Of a DNA stretch of 19,527 nucleotides, positions 1 to 6,247 are shown piece after piece; the first letter of the stretch is position 1; each line of letters starts with the position of its first letter. Under the pieces are notes generated by a model, which made no database searches, was not told the origin of the DNA, and saw nothing but the letters and a program-made list of their open reading frames with translations. The translations under genes and the position numbers were made by a program. This DNA comes from Clostridiales bacterium (GTDB taxonomy: Bacteria; Bacillota; Clostridia; Oscillospirales; CAG-382): contig QAKH01000062.1 of the NCBI GenBank assembly GCA_003343885.1, positions 1 to 19,527 on the forward strand. The letters run 5' to 3'.

Positions 1-50
1 ATGAAATAGAGATTTTGACTTAGTTTGTGCGGTTGAGCTTATATTGCAAA

Positions 51-223
51 ATTGAATAAAGAGGCGCGGAAAATAAATTTGTCATTTTTACTTGCCTGTC
101 CGCGAAAATTGCAGCGGCGCATCGCCGCCACGCTTTTTCGAAAAAAGCGTGGAAAAAAACTTTTTTGCCGACAAGTATCCCGCTCATTTCATTCGCGCGA
201 TACTTGTCGGCTCTTTCTTTTTT
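51..223 (+). ncRNA. Putative structured small RNA, unit 1
   Basis: A promoter-like TTGACT (15-20) and TTATAT (39-44, 18-bp spacer) would start transcription near 51. Downstream are: CGCGGA/TCCGCG (65-70 with 99-104); GCGGCG-CAT-CGCCGC (114-128); CCACGCTTTTT-CGA-AAAAAGCGTGG (128-152), sharing one base with the previous stem; and a perfect 13-bp stem GCCGACAAGTATC/GATACTTGTCGGC (167-179 with 199-211, 19-nt loop) followed by TCTTTCTTTTTT, the layout of an intrinsic terminator. The predicted transcript is about 170 nt. No known RNA family is recognised. The promoter is a visual match only, and the unit could instead be a non-transcribed repeat. Confidence 0.5.
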
Positions 224-273
224 ATGAAATAGAGATTTTGACTTAGTTTGTGCGGTTGAGCTTATATTGCAAA

Positions 274-446
274 ATTGAATAAAGAGGCGCGGAAAATAAA
301 TTTGTCATTTTTACTTGCCTGTCCGCGAAAATTGCAGCGGCGCATCGCCGCCACGCTTTTTCGAAAAAAGCGTGGAAAAAAACTTTTTTGCCGACAAGTA
401 TCCCGCTCATTTCATTCGCGCGATACTTGTCGGCTTTATTCTTTTT
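274..446 (+). ncRNA. Putative structured small RNA, unit 2
   Basis: This is the second copy of the promoter-hairpins-terminator unit, with TTGACT at 238-243 and TTATAT at 262-267. The terminator stem is 390-402 with 422-434, followed by TTTATTCTTTTT. That tail differs from copies 1 and 3 but keeps its T-rich character, which fits conservation of terminator function. Confidence 0.48.
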
Positions 447-496
447 ATGAAATAGAGATTTTGACTTAGTTTGTGCGGTTGAGCTTATATTGCAAA

Positions 497-669
497 ATTG
501 AATAAAGAGGCGCGGAAAATAAATTTGTCATTTTTACTTGCCTGTCCGCGAAAATTGCAGCGGCGCATCGCCGCCACGCTTTTTCGAAAAAAGCGTGGAA
601 AAAAACTTTTTTGCCGACAAGTATCCCGCTCATTTCATTCGCGCGATACTTGTCGGCTCTTTCTTTTTT
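497..669 (+). ncRNA. Putative structured small RNA, unit 3
   Basis: This third copy appears identical to unit 1. The promoter-like hexamers are at 461-466 and 485-490, and the terminator stem is 613-625 with 645-657, followed by a T-rich tail. Confidence 0.48.
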
Positions 670-719
670 ATGAAATAGAGATTTTGACTTAGTTTGTGCG
701 GTTGAGCTTATATTGCAAA

Positions 720-893
720 ATTGAATAAAGAGGCGCGGAAAATAAATTTGTCATTTTTACTTGCCTGTCCGCGAAAATTGCAGCGGCGCATCGCCGCCAC
801 GCTTTTTCGAAAAAAGCGTGGGAAAAAGAGTTTTTTGCCGACAAGTATCCCACTCATTTCATTCGCGCGATACTTGTCGGCATTTTCTTTTTT
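720..893 (+). ncRNA. Putative structured small RNA, unit 4 (diverged)
   Basis: In the last copy the promoter-like hexamers are at 684-689 and 708-713. The 13-bp terminator stem is intact (837-849 with 869-881) and followed by ATTTTCTTTTTT. A one-base insertion between the A/T hairpin and the terminator breaks the open reading frame found in copies 1-3, while every stem is kept. This favours a structural RNA or DNA role over a coding one. Confidence 0.48.
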
Positions 894-917
894 ATAAATT
901 GCGTATGCTTAAAAACA

Positions 918-1121
918 TCAGAGCCTTTTAGGATTGTCGGTACGCTCTAACAGATAGTCTATAGATACGTTGAAGTAGTCAGCTATTTCAATAAGCTCCC
1001 GTATTCCGGGTTCTCTTTCTCCGGTTTCATATCGGCTTATTGTATTTTGACTGGTATGAAGTTCTATCGCTAATTTTAATTGAGACATTTTCTTCGATTT
1101 TCTCAATTCCTTTAATCTCAT
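918..1121 (-). CDS. XRE-family HTH transcriptional regulator
   Basis: A 67-residue protein that is almost entirely one helix-turn-helix domain of the Cro/C1 (XRE) type. The core is MRLKELRKSKKMSQ, then the recognition segment SQNTISRYETGEREP, then IADYFNVSIDYLLERTD, which is typical of small Firmicutes repressors. The ATG at 1121 is chosen because GAGGAGTG lies seven bases upstream; the frame extends to 1184 but lacks a site there. It is divergent from the SHOCT-protein gene, and the 84-bp gap holds that gene's promoter, so it may repress that operon or itself (inference). Its 3' end faces the tandem array. It has no effector domain, so the inducing signal cannot be read from the sequence. 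Confidence 0.88.
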   Translation of the reverse strand: MRLKELRKSKKMSQLKLAIELHTSQNTISRYETGEREPGIRELIEIADYFNVSIDYLLERTDNPKRL

Positions 1122-1134
1122 AACAACACTCCTC

Positions 1135-1163
1135 TTGACTTTATTATCCCATTGTGGTATAAT
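1135..1163 (+). promoter_or_regulatory. Near-consensus sigma-A promoter, extended -10
   Basis: TTGACT (1135-1140), a 17-bp spacer, and TATAAT (1158-1163) preceded by TGG, giving a TGn extended -10. Transcription would start near 1170 and reach the gene at 1206. This is the best-matching promoter in the window. It lies between the XRE regulator and the SHOCT-protein gene, where a divergent repressor would be expected to bind. Confidence 0.8.
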
Positions 1164-1205
1164 TAAAATATCCCGATTTGGCATATTTATATAAGGAGTG
1201 AGATT

Positions 1206-1874
1206 ATGCAGGCGGAAAAGTTAGAAAAATTAAAAAAATTGCTCGATGACGGAGCAATAACCAAAGATGAATTCGAAGTCCAGAAAAAGCTTATCCTGCG
1301 TGAGGAAAGAAAAGGTACAAGTTACGGCTTAATTGTCGGAATCTGCGTGACGATAGTGATTTGCCTTGCCATCATAACAGCCGGTAATCCGAATAATAAT
1401 ATACAAAATTCTTCAGCCGGCGCCGGCACACAGACTGTCGGTAAAACTGACAGCGATGCTGAAAATATTGTTGATAATGAAATTGACAGTACAGCTGAAA
1501 AATATGCACAGCCGTTACCTGTAAGTATCTCTGCATATCTGAGCGACAATATGCTCGGAATGCCGGTTTTAAATTGTACATTTACAAATAACACCGATAA
1601 GGAAATAGCGGCAATAAAGCTGTATTTTGATCCTGTAGATGTATACGGGGAAGAAGTAAGCACGATTTTTACTTCAAATGATTTACTTACTGATACGTAT
1701 ATTTCTGCCGGCACCTCACATTCGGCATCATGGCAGATGCTTGATGAGAAAATTAAAAGCGGCGATGTATATGTGTACAGCGTTTATTTTACGGACGGAA
1801 GCGAGTGGGGTAACAAAGACGCTTCAACAAGAGAGATAAAGAATTATTCTTACAAAACATCAGCTGAATATTAA
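1206..1874 (+). CDS. SHOCT-domain membrane protein with C-terminal DUF5780-like domain
   Basis: A 222-residue protein in three parts. Residues 1-31 (EKLEKLKKLLDDGAITKDEFEVQKKLIL) are a SHOCT motif, a short helical oligomerisation-like module here at the N-terminus. Residues about 39-60 (GLIVGICVTIVICLAIIT) form one membrane segment. After a polar linker, residues about 100-222 form a probably extracytoplasmic beta-rich domain with 'CTFTNNTDKEIAAIKLYFDPVD' and a 'YFTDGSEW' end, resembling DUF5780. The start has AAGGAGTG five bases upstream. It is first in a two-gene unit 18 bp ahead of a small membrane protein. Function is unknown; a surface or stress role is a guess. Confidence 0.8.
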   Translation: MQAEKLEKLKKLLDDGAITKDEFEVQKKLILREERKGTSYGLIVGICVTIVICLAIITAGNPNNNIQNSSAGAGTQTVGKTDSDAENIVDNEIDSTAEKYAQPLPVSISAYLSDNMLGMPVLNCTFTNNTDKEIAAIKLYFDPVDVYGEEVSTIFTSNDLLTDTYISAGTSHSASWQMLDEKIKSGDVYVYSVYFTDGSEWGNKDASTREIKNYSYKTSAEY

Positions 1875-1892
1875 ATTAAGGGGACAATAAAA

Positions 1893-2246
1893 ATGGGAAA
1901 CAGAAGCAAAATTTTATTTGCAGCAACTTCACTTGCCACAATCTATGCAGTGTATCTTATAAAATATTTTTTTGATTCCATAACCGGAACAACAGGTTTT
2001 GAGATGGTTGGAGGAGCTGTTGCCGCAGCGCTTGCCGCGCCTCATATTATTTTGTTTGTGATTGGCGCGGTATTTGGATGGATTGGCGTTTTAGGCAGAA
2101 AAGACTGGGGTGCGCTTGTCGGAGCAATATTGTATTCAGCCGGCACCTTATTCTTTTTGTTGTATGCAATATTCGGAGTGCCGATTATCATACTGGGATT
2201 TATCGGATACGCAAAGCAGAAAAAAATAAATCAATCCTTGCTTTAA
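1893..2246 (+). CDS. Small multi-pass membrane protein, function unknown
   Basis: A 117-residue hydrophobic protein with about four membrane segments (roughly residues 7-25, 38-60, 62-80 and 84-106), ending in a basic tail (KQKKINQ). AAGGGGAC lies just upstream of the ATG. It follows the SHOCT-protein gene by 18 bp and precedes the terminator at 2336, so the two are very likely cotranscribed. No catalytic motif or known family was recognised. The pairing with a SHOCT/DUF5780-type protein suggests a shared membrane role, which is inference. Confidence 0.75.
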   Translation: MGNRSKILFAATSLATIYAVYLIKYFFDSITGTTGFEMVGGAVAAALAAPHIILFVIGAVFGWIGVLGRKDWGALVGAILYSAGTLFFLLYAIFGVPIIILGFIGYAKQKKINQSLL

Positions 2247-2335
2247 AGTGGGATATGTATTTTTCAAAATAAGTAAAGTGAGTAAACAATTTTTACAAAA
2301 CCTTGCTAATTTATTTATGTTAGTTTTGAATATGG

Positions 2336-2377
2336 AAAGAGCGATTCTCGGGTGTAAGACCAAGAATCGCTCTTTTT
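2336..2377 (+). terminator. Intrinsic terminator after the SHOCT operon
   Basis: A 13-bp perfect stem AAAGAGCGATTCT (2336-2348) with AGAATCGCTCTTT (2363-2375), a 14-nt loop and a T-run from 2373 to 2377. The facing sufB gene ends at 2496, and on the minus strand the stem is followed by TTTCC, so termination may be bidirectional but is weaker that way. The rest of 2247-2495 is AT-rich with nothing else recognisable. Confidence 0.85.
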
Positions 2378-2495
2378 AGCAAAAAGTAATATAAAGTAAT
2401 TGTTATAGTGTGCTTTATTTGTAACTATGGTTATTGATGATTTGAAGAAATACTACGCAAATTATTTCCTGTTTCAATATTAAATTATATCGTTT

Positions 2496-3422
2496 TTATA
2501 TCGTTTCACCCAAAAAGCCTTCGATTATCTTGGCTTCCGCCTCCTGCTCGGTAAGGCCGAACGTGCGAAGCTTTAATATCTGATCTCCGGCAATTTTGCC
2601 GATCGCCGCCTCATGGATAAGCTGTGCGTCGGCATGATGAGCGCAAAGCTTGGGAGCCGCATCTACTGTTGCGTTTCCATCAACTATTGCGTCGCACTCC
2701 GAATGTCCCGTGCAGGGAGCCTTACCCGTTATAACCGAAACATAATCCTGGTGGGATGAATCCTTGGCGACAGCTCTTGAAATTATGTCAACTCCGGAAT
2801 TTTCTCCGTTCAGCACAACGTCAAAATCCGTTGACGCACTCTGAGTTCCCTCGGTAAGGATACTTTCCTTTACAACAAGCCTTGCACCGGCGGCAAGCTC
2901 AGCGCTGGTTTTTCTCAAGCTTTTGTCCACACCGCCTATTTGAGCGGTTTCCATCTCAAGCACCGCGTTTTCAGCCAAAAATACCTGAGTTACCGGATCA
3001 ATCGTACGGATTCCCGTGCCTTTTCCGGTGCCGATGTGCTTTTCAATATATTTTACCTTGGCGCCCTTTTCAAGATGGAAAGAGTGTATTCCGTTGTGCC
3101 TTGCCGGCTCACCTGTTTCAGTGTGAACGCCGCAGCCGGCGATTATGGTAACCTCGGCGTTTTCACCGATGTAAAAGTCGTTGTATACCAAATCGTCAAT
3201 ATCTCCATGTGTAACGCACGCAGGAATTGATATCCTTTCGTCTTTCGCACCGGGAACTACCACTATATCAAGCCCCGGAGCGTCTTTTTTTGCCTTGATG
3301 CTGACATTTTTATCAGACTGCATGGCAACGCTGCAGCCGTTTTCCCTTATGCTGAAAGCTCCGGTAAAGGAGCCTGCAAAATCGCTTATCTTCCCTAAAA
3401 GCTTTTTTGTTATATCATTCAT
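2496..3422 (-). CDS. sufB: SufB/SufD-family Fe-S cluster scaffold protein
   Basis: A 308-residue protein of the SufB/SufD family, which builds or transfers Fe-S clusters on a SufC ATPase complex in the cytoplasm. The C-terminus is diagnostic: H270-E271-A within 'DAQLIHEAAIGKIAGDQI', followed by 'RTFGLTEQEAEAKIIEGF', matches the end of SufB. C243 in 'GHSECDAIV' probably corresponds to the conserved core cysteine of SufB, and C237 and C260 are nearby. The middle is repetitive beta sequence. At 308 residues it is much shorter than the roughly 470-residue SufB of full SUF operons and fits the minimal two-gene form. It overlaps sufC by 8 bp and has its own strong GAGGAGGAG site. No sufS, sufU or sufD is present, so the sulfur source must be encoded elsewhere. 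Confidence 0.9.
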   Translation of the reverse strand: MNDITKKLLGKISDFAGSFTGAFSIRENGCSVAMQSDKNVSIKAKKDAPGLDIVVVPGAKDERISIPACVTHGDIDDLVYNDFYIGENAEVTIIAGCGVHTETGEPARHNGIHSFHLEKGAKVKYIEKHIGTGKGTGIRTIDPVTQVFLAENAVLEMETAQIGGVDKSLRKTSAELAAGARLVVKESILTEGTQSASTDFDVVLNGENSGVDIISRAVAKDSSHQDYVSVITGKAPCTGHSECDAIVDGNATVDAAPKLCAHHADAQLIHEAAIGKIAGDQILKLRTFGLTEQEAEAKIIEGFLGETI

Positions 3423-4146
3423 CGAACAGCTCCTCCTCTCTGCAGCAGTTTATTTTTACGTTTCCTTTTTCGAGAAGTTTGGGTATCATGTCATCAGCCG
3501 GGCCGCGTGCGCTTATACCGCCGTCGGCAAGCATAACTATCTCGTCGGCAATTTTCAGAATACGTTCTTGGTGAGATATAATAATCAGCGTGCCTTTAAG
3601 ATTTTTGCGAAGTCTTTCGAATACATCGATTAAGCTTTTGAAGCTCCATAAATCTATTCCTGCCTCCGGTTCGTCAAAAACCGTAATTTTGGTTTTGCGG
3701 ACAAGAACAGTAGCAATTTCTATTCGCTTCATTTCACCGCCGGAAAGCGTTGCGTTTACTTCTCTGTCAAGATAATTTTTGGCGCAAAGTCCGACGCTTC
3801 CGAGAATTTCACAAAGCTTCATATCTGTCAGAGCTTGTCCTGCGGCAAACTCCATAAGCTTTCTTACGGTAATTCCCTTGAAACGAACCGGCTGTTGAAA
3901 GGCGAAGCTTATTCCTTTGAGAGCCCTTTGCGTAACATCAAGTCCGGTTATGTCTTCGCCGTCAAGAAAAATAGAACCGGCACTCGGGTTTTCAATTCCG
4001 GCAATAATACGTGCAAGCGTTGTCTTTCCGCTGCCGTTCGGACCGGTTATGACTATAAGTTTTCCCTCCGGTATATCAAGGTTTACGTTGTGAAGCACCT
4101 CTCTGCTGTCGGGAGAGCTCCAGGATACGTTTTCTATACGCAGCAT
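3415..4146 (-). CDS. sufC: SufC-type ATPase of Fe-S cluster assembly
   Basis: A 243-residue soluble ABC-type ATPase. Walker A is GPNGSGKTT (35-43), the Q-loop QQP is at 84-86, the signature LSGGEMKR is at 134-141, Walker B is ITVFDEPEAGID (154-165), and the H-loop histidine is H192. SufC powers conformational change of the SufB/SufD scaffold during cluster assembly. The assignment rests on these motifs, the SGGExKR signature form seen in SufC proteins, and the 8-bp overlap with the SufB-like gene. The ATG has AGGAGGAA seven bases upstream. It is first in the operon, about 125 nt after the predicted start of transcription. A transport ATPase is unlikely because no permease is nearby. Confidence 0.92.
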   Translation of the reverse strand: MLRIENVSWSSPDSREVLHNVNLDIPEGKLIVITGPNGSGKTTLARIIAGIENPSAGSIFLDGEDITGLDVTQRALKGISFAFQQPVRFKGITVRKLMEFAAGQALTDMKLCEILGSVGLCAKNYLDREVNATLSGGEMKRIEIATVLVRKTKITVFDEPEAGIDLWSFKSLIDVFERLRKNLKGTLIIISHQERILKIADEIVMLADGGISARGPADDMIPKLLEKGNVKINCCREEELFDE

Positions 4147-4277
4147 ATCATTCCTCCTGAGATTTCCTTTTTTATATGTTGCATTGATTTAAAAATTTTA
4201 TGTTATGATAATGCAAGATTCATACTTGCGGCATTTATGTTCATAAAATTTCGCTTGTACGGTATCTTTGCACGCAT

Positions 4278-4306
4278 ATTGTACCACTTTTTACCCTATA
4301 AATCAA
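4278..4306 (-). promoter_or_regulatory. Promoter of sufCB
   Basis: On the minus strand, TTGATT (4301-4306), a 17-bp spacer and TACAAT (4278-4283) preceded by TGG (extended -10). This predicts a start near 4271 and a leader of about 125 nt before sufC. No clear Fe-S regulator operator or riboswitch was recognised in the leader. Confidence 0.65.
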
Positions 4307-4369
4307 CAAAAACATGTATAAAAGTCTATGGATTTTAATTTGCGCAGTATTTATGTTTGAAATGAGTGC

Positions 4370-4398
4370 TTGTAAAAGGAATTATAGTAAAATATTAT
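4370..4398 (+). promoter_or_regulatory. Possible promoter of the sigma-factor gene
   Basis: TTGTAA (4370-4375), a 17-bp spacer and TATTAT (4393-4398), about 85 nt before the start codon. The region is very AT-rich, so chance matches are likely. The 334-bp gap 4147-4480 otherwise holds only the divergent sufCB promoter and the ribosome binding sites. Confidence 0.35.
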
Positions 4399-4489
4399 TA
4401 ACAGTAATTATAAACTCTCCAACATTTTACAATTTTTTGCTACTTGTATATCGGAAAATGAAAAATAATAACGAAAGAAGGTGATACCA

Positions 4490-6109
4490 TTGACTTTAAA
4501 TGAAAAACTCATAAAGGAGTACGCAAAAAAGATTTACGGTTTTTCTTTTGCTAAAACTCATAATTATCACGACGCTTGGGATCTTTCTCAAAATATACTG
4601 CTTCAGCTATGTAAGATTGACTTTACAAGCAAGAGTATTGCAGACATGAATGGGTATATCTATAGAGTTTGTCAGTATTCGTGGTCAAATTATGTTCGTT
4701 CTGAAAAGCAGTTTCGGGAAAGTTCATGTGTATTAGGAGAACTGCAATTTTCTTGTGAATCCGAGGATATTGTAAGTCGTATAACAGACGGTGAGCTTTA
4801 TCAAAAATTGTATCGTGAAATTATGTATCTCGGCAAAACTAAACGAGAAGTAACAATCATGTTTTATTTTGAAAATTTGAGCGGTAAAGAAATTGCCAAA
4901 AAACTCGAAATACCGCCTGCAACGGTGAGGTGGCATCTTGGCGAATCTAAAAAAAGATTGAAGGAGCGAATGAGTATGACAGACGTACCATATAGACCTA
5001 AAAGGCTTTCTATTTATTTCAGAGGCACCTATTCAAACGGAAATGGTTTGGAAATGGCAGGTCTGCGAGACGATTTACTTGTTCAGAATATATGCATTGC
5101 ATGCGAAAAAAAGCCTTTGAGGATTGAGGAGATATCGGCGAAACTGGGAATGGCGGCAGCATATATAGAGAACAAGATGGACGGACTTATCTATATGAAT
5201 TACGTATCAAAAGTAGGTTCAAATAAGTATAAAACCACTTTTTTCATAAAGGACGCCGAGTTTTATATTGCAAAAAAGAAGTTTGAAGCAGAACATTTGC
5301 CGCCAATTGCAAACGCTGTTTATTCAGCCGTCAAAAAATATACCGAAGATATAAGGAATATAGGGTTTTGCGGAAGTGAGCTTAATGAAAATTTTTTGTT
5401 GTGGGACATAATACCCTCAATTGCTCATAATTATCTGATGAAACATCAACTTCCGTTAAATGAAGAACCGCCCATGCGTGGAGACGGTAGCAGGCATTGG
5501 ATTATGGCGTCATGGCAGGCAGATGAAGTTTTTGACTCTTGTCATGATATAGATAAAGACTTTAAGGAATATATGTTGAATTCAGAGGGATATGGAGCAA
5601 AGCACTTTGGAAACGAAAATTGTGCAATTGAGCAGTTTGATCCACCGGCTGTAACAGGTTATCGCCGAAGATCAGATGTGTATGAGATAGAGGGGCTGCG
5701 GCGCGTGTACTCTGTCATAAAGCAGAGCATACCTCTAAACGAGCATGATAAAGAGATTGTTTCTCTATTGGCGGAGAAAGGTTATGTAACTGTGAAAGAC
5801 GGCAAACCGTCGATAATGATTCCGTTTTTTACTCTTGATGAATATAAGGCGTTCAGAGAAATAACAGATAACAGAATATTGACTGAAGTAGAAACGGCAG
5901 TCGGAACAGACATTGCATACAGATATGCTGAATATATAAAAAAGTATATACCAAGCTATGTTTCGGAATCGGAAAAAGCATTTTTGATGTCGGATTTTTA
6001 TTGTCCAAATGCCTTTACTTATCTGCTTTATAAATGCGGTTCTCTTGCATTGCCGTCAGAAAGAGAACAAAAAATAATCAGTACTATAGCGTGGGAAAAG
6101 CATAGTTAA
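4490..6109 (+). CDS. ECF-like sigma-70 factor with long C-terminal extension
   Basis: A 539-residue protein. Residues about 1-80 resemble sigma region 2 (HDAWDLSQNILLQL ... MNGYIYRVCQYSWSNYVR). Residues about 114-160 are region 4 with a clear helix-turn-helix (LSGKEIAKKLEIPPATVRWHLGESKKRL). It should direct RNA polymerase to alternative promoters. Residues about 165-539 form an unrecognised extension: a possible winged-helix segment (residues about 195-245, LRIEEISAKLGMAAAYIENKM ... YMNYVSKVG), then about 300 residues with no motif I know. The TTG at 4490 is preferred over GTG at 4481 because AGAAGGTGAT lies six to seven bases upstream and overlaps the GTG. No anti-sigma gene is adjacent, so the extension may regulate the factor in cis (inference). 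Flanked by a possible terminator. Confidence 0.8.
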   Translation: MTLNEKLIKEYAKKIYGFSFAKTHNYHDAWDLSQNILLQLCKIDFTSKSIADMNGYIYRVCQYSWSNYVRSEKQFRESSCVLGELQFSCESEDIVSRITDGELYQKLYREIMYLGKTKREVTIMFYFENLSGKEIAKKLEIPPATVRWHLGESKKRLKERMSMTDVPYRPKRLSIYFRGTYSNGNGLEMAGLRDDLLVQNICIACEKKPLRIEEISAKLGMAAAYIENKMDGLIYMNYVSKVGSNKYKTTFFIKDAEFYIAKKKFEAEHLPPIANAVYSAVKKYTEDIRNIGFCGSELNENFLLWDIIPSIAHNYLMKHQLPLNEEPPMRGDGSRHWIMASWQADEVFDSCHDIDKDFKEYMLNSEGYGAKHFGNENCAIEQFDPPAVTGYRRRSDVYEIEGLRRVYSVIKQSIPLNEHDKEIVSLLAEKGYVTVKDGKPSIMIPFFTLDEYKAFREITDNRILTEVETAVGTDIAYRYAEYIKKYIPSYVSESEKAFLMSDFYCPNAFTYLLYKCGSLALPSEREQKIISTIAWEKHS

Positions 6110-6128
6110 TGTTCTCTCAAAATCCATT

Positions 6129-6173
6129 GCCCCGGATCATTTATCATTTATGGTCTAGGGCTTTTATTTTTTC
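6129..6173 (+). terminator. Possible terminator after the sigma-factor gene
   Basis: GCCC (6129-6132) pairs with GGGC (6158-6161), and after a two-base mismatch GATC pairs with GGTC with one G-T wobble. TTTTATTTTTT follows. The stem is imperfect, so confidence is moderate. Confidence 0.5.
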
Positions 6174-6247
6174 TCAAATTGTGATAAAATAACGATAGAT
6201 GATATAAGTAGACAAGTTCATATCAATCTCGAAAGGAAAAATGATAG

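Larger units (their letters stand above)
1..892 (+). repeat. Tandem array of four 223-bp units
   Basis: Four head-to-tail copies begin at 1, 224, 447 and 670, each starting ATGAAATAGAG. Copies 1 and 3 look identical. Copy 2 differs mainly just after the terminator hairpin (CTTTATT in place of CTCTTTC). Copy 4 is the most diverged: it has one extra base near 825-830, a loop change (CCCACTC for CCCGCTC), and its 3' end runs into unique sequence. The window opens inside or at the edge of the array, so further copies may lie upstream. Every unit has the same order of parts: promoter-like pair, 28-nt-loop hairpin, short GC hairpin, A/T hairpin, terminator hairpin, T-tract. The near identity points to recent duplication or gene-conversion-like homogenisation. 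Confidence 0.97.

Noticed and set aside
52..692. Three identical-looking 64-residue open frames within the repeats (52-246, 275-469, 498-692)
   Set aside because: They start with TTG without a ribosome binding site, run through the terminator hairpin and stop inside the next unit's promoter. The frame is broken in copy 4 while the stems are kept. They are by-products of the repeat.
1..892. CRISPR array
   Set aside because: Repeats are 223 bp with no unique spacers between them, and no cas genes are present.
1..1121. Type III (RNA antitoxin) toxin-antitoxin locus
   Set aside because: Tandem RNA repeats are suggestive, but such antitoxin repeats are much shorter and are followed by a nuclease gene in the same direction. 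Here the next gene is a convergent HTH regulator.
1122..1184. N-terminal extension of the XRE regulator (start at 1184)
   Set aside because: The extra 21 residues are not part of the domain and the extension overlaps the divergent promoter. The ATG at 1121 has a good ribosome binding site.
2427..2483. Short open frame of 18 codons between the terminator and sufB
   Set aside because: It has no ribosome binding site and no recognisable sequence, and is expected by chance in AT-rich DNA.
4147..4270. Riboswitch or T-box in the ~125-nt sufCB leader
   Set aside because: No conserved aptamer element or terminator-antiterminator pair could be recognised by eye.
3835..4338. 167-residue plus-strand frame spanning the start of sufC and its promoter
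   Set aside because: It is antisense to sufC, lacks a ribosome site and covers an intergenic promoter region.
4481..4489. GTG start of the sigma-factor gene
   Set aside because: The GTG is part of the AGAAGGTGAT ribosome binding site that serves the TTG at 4490.
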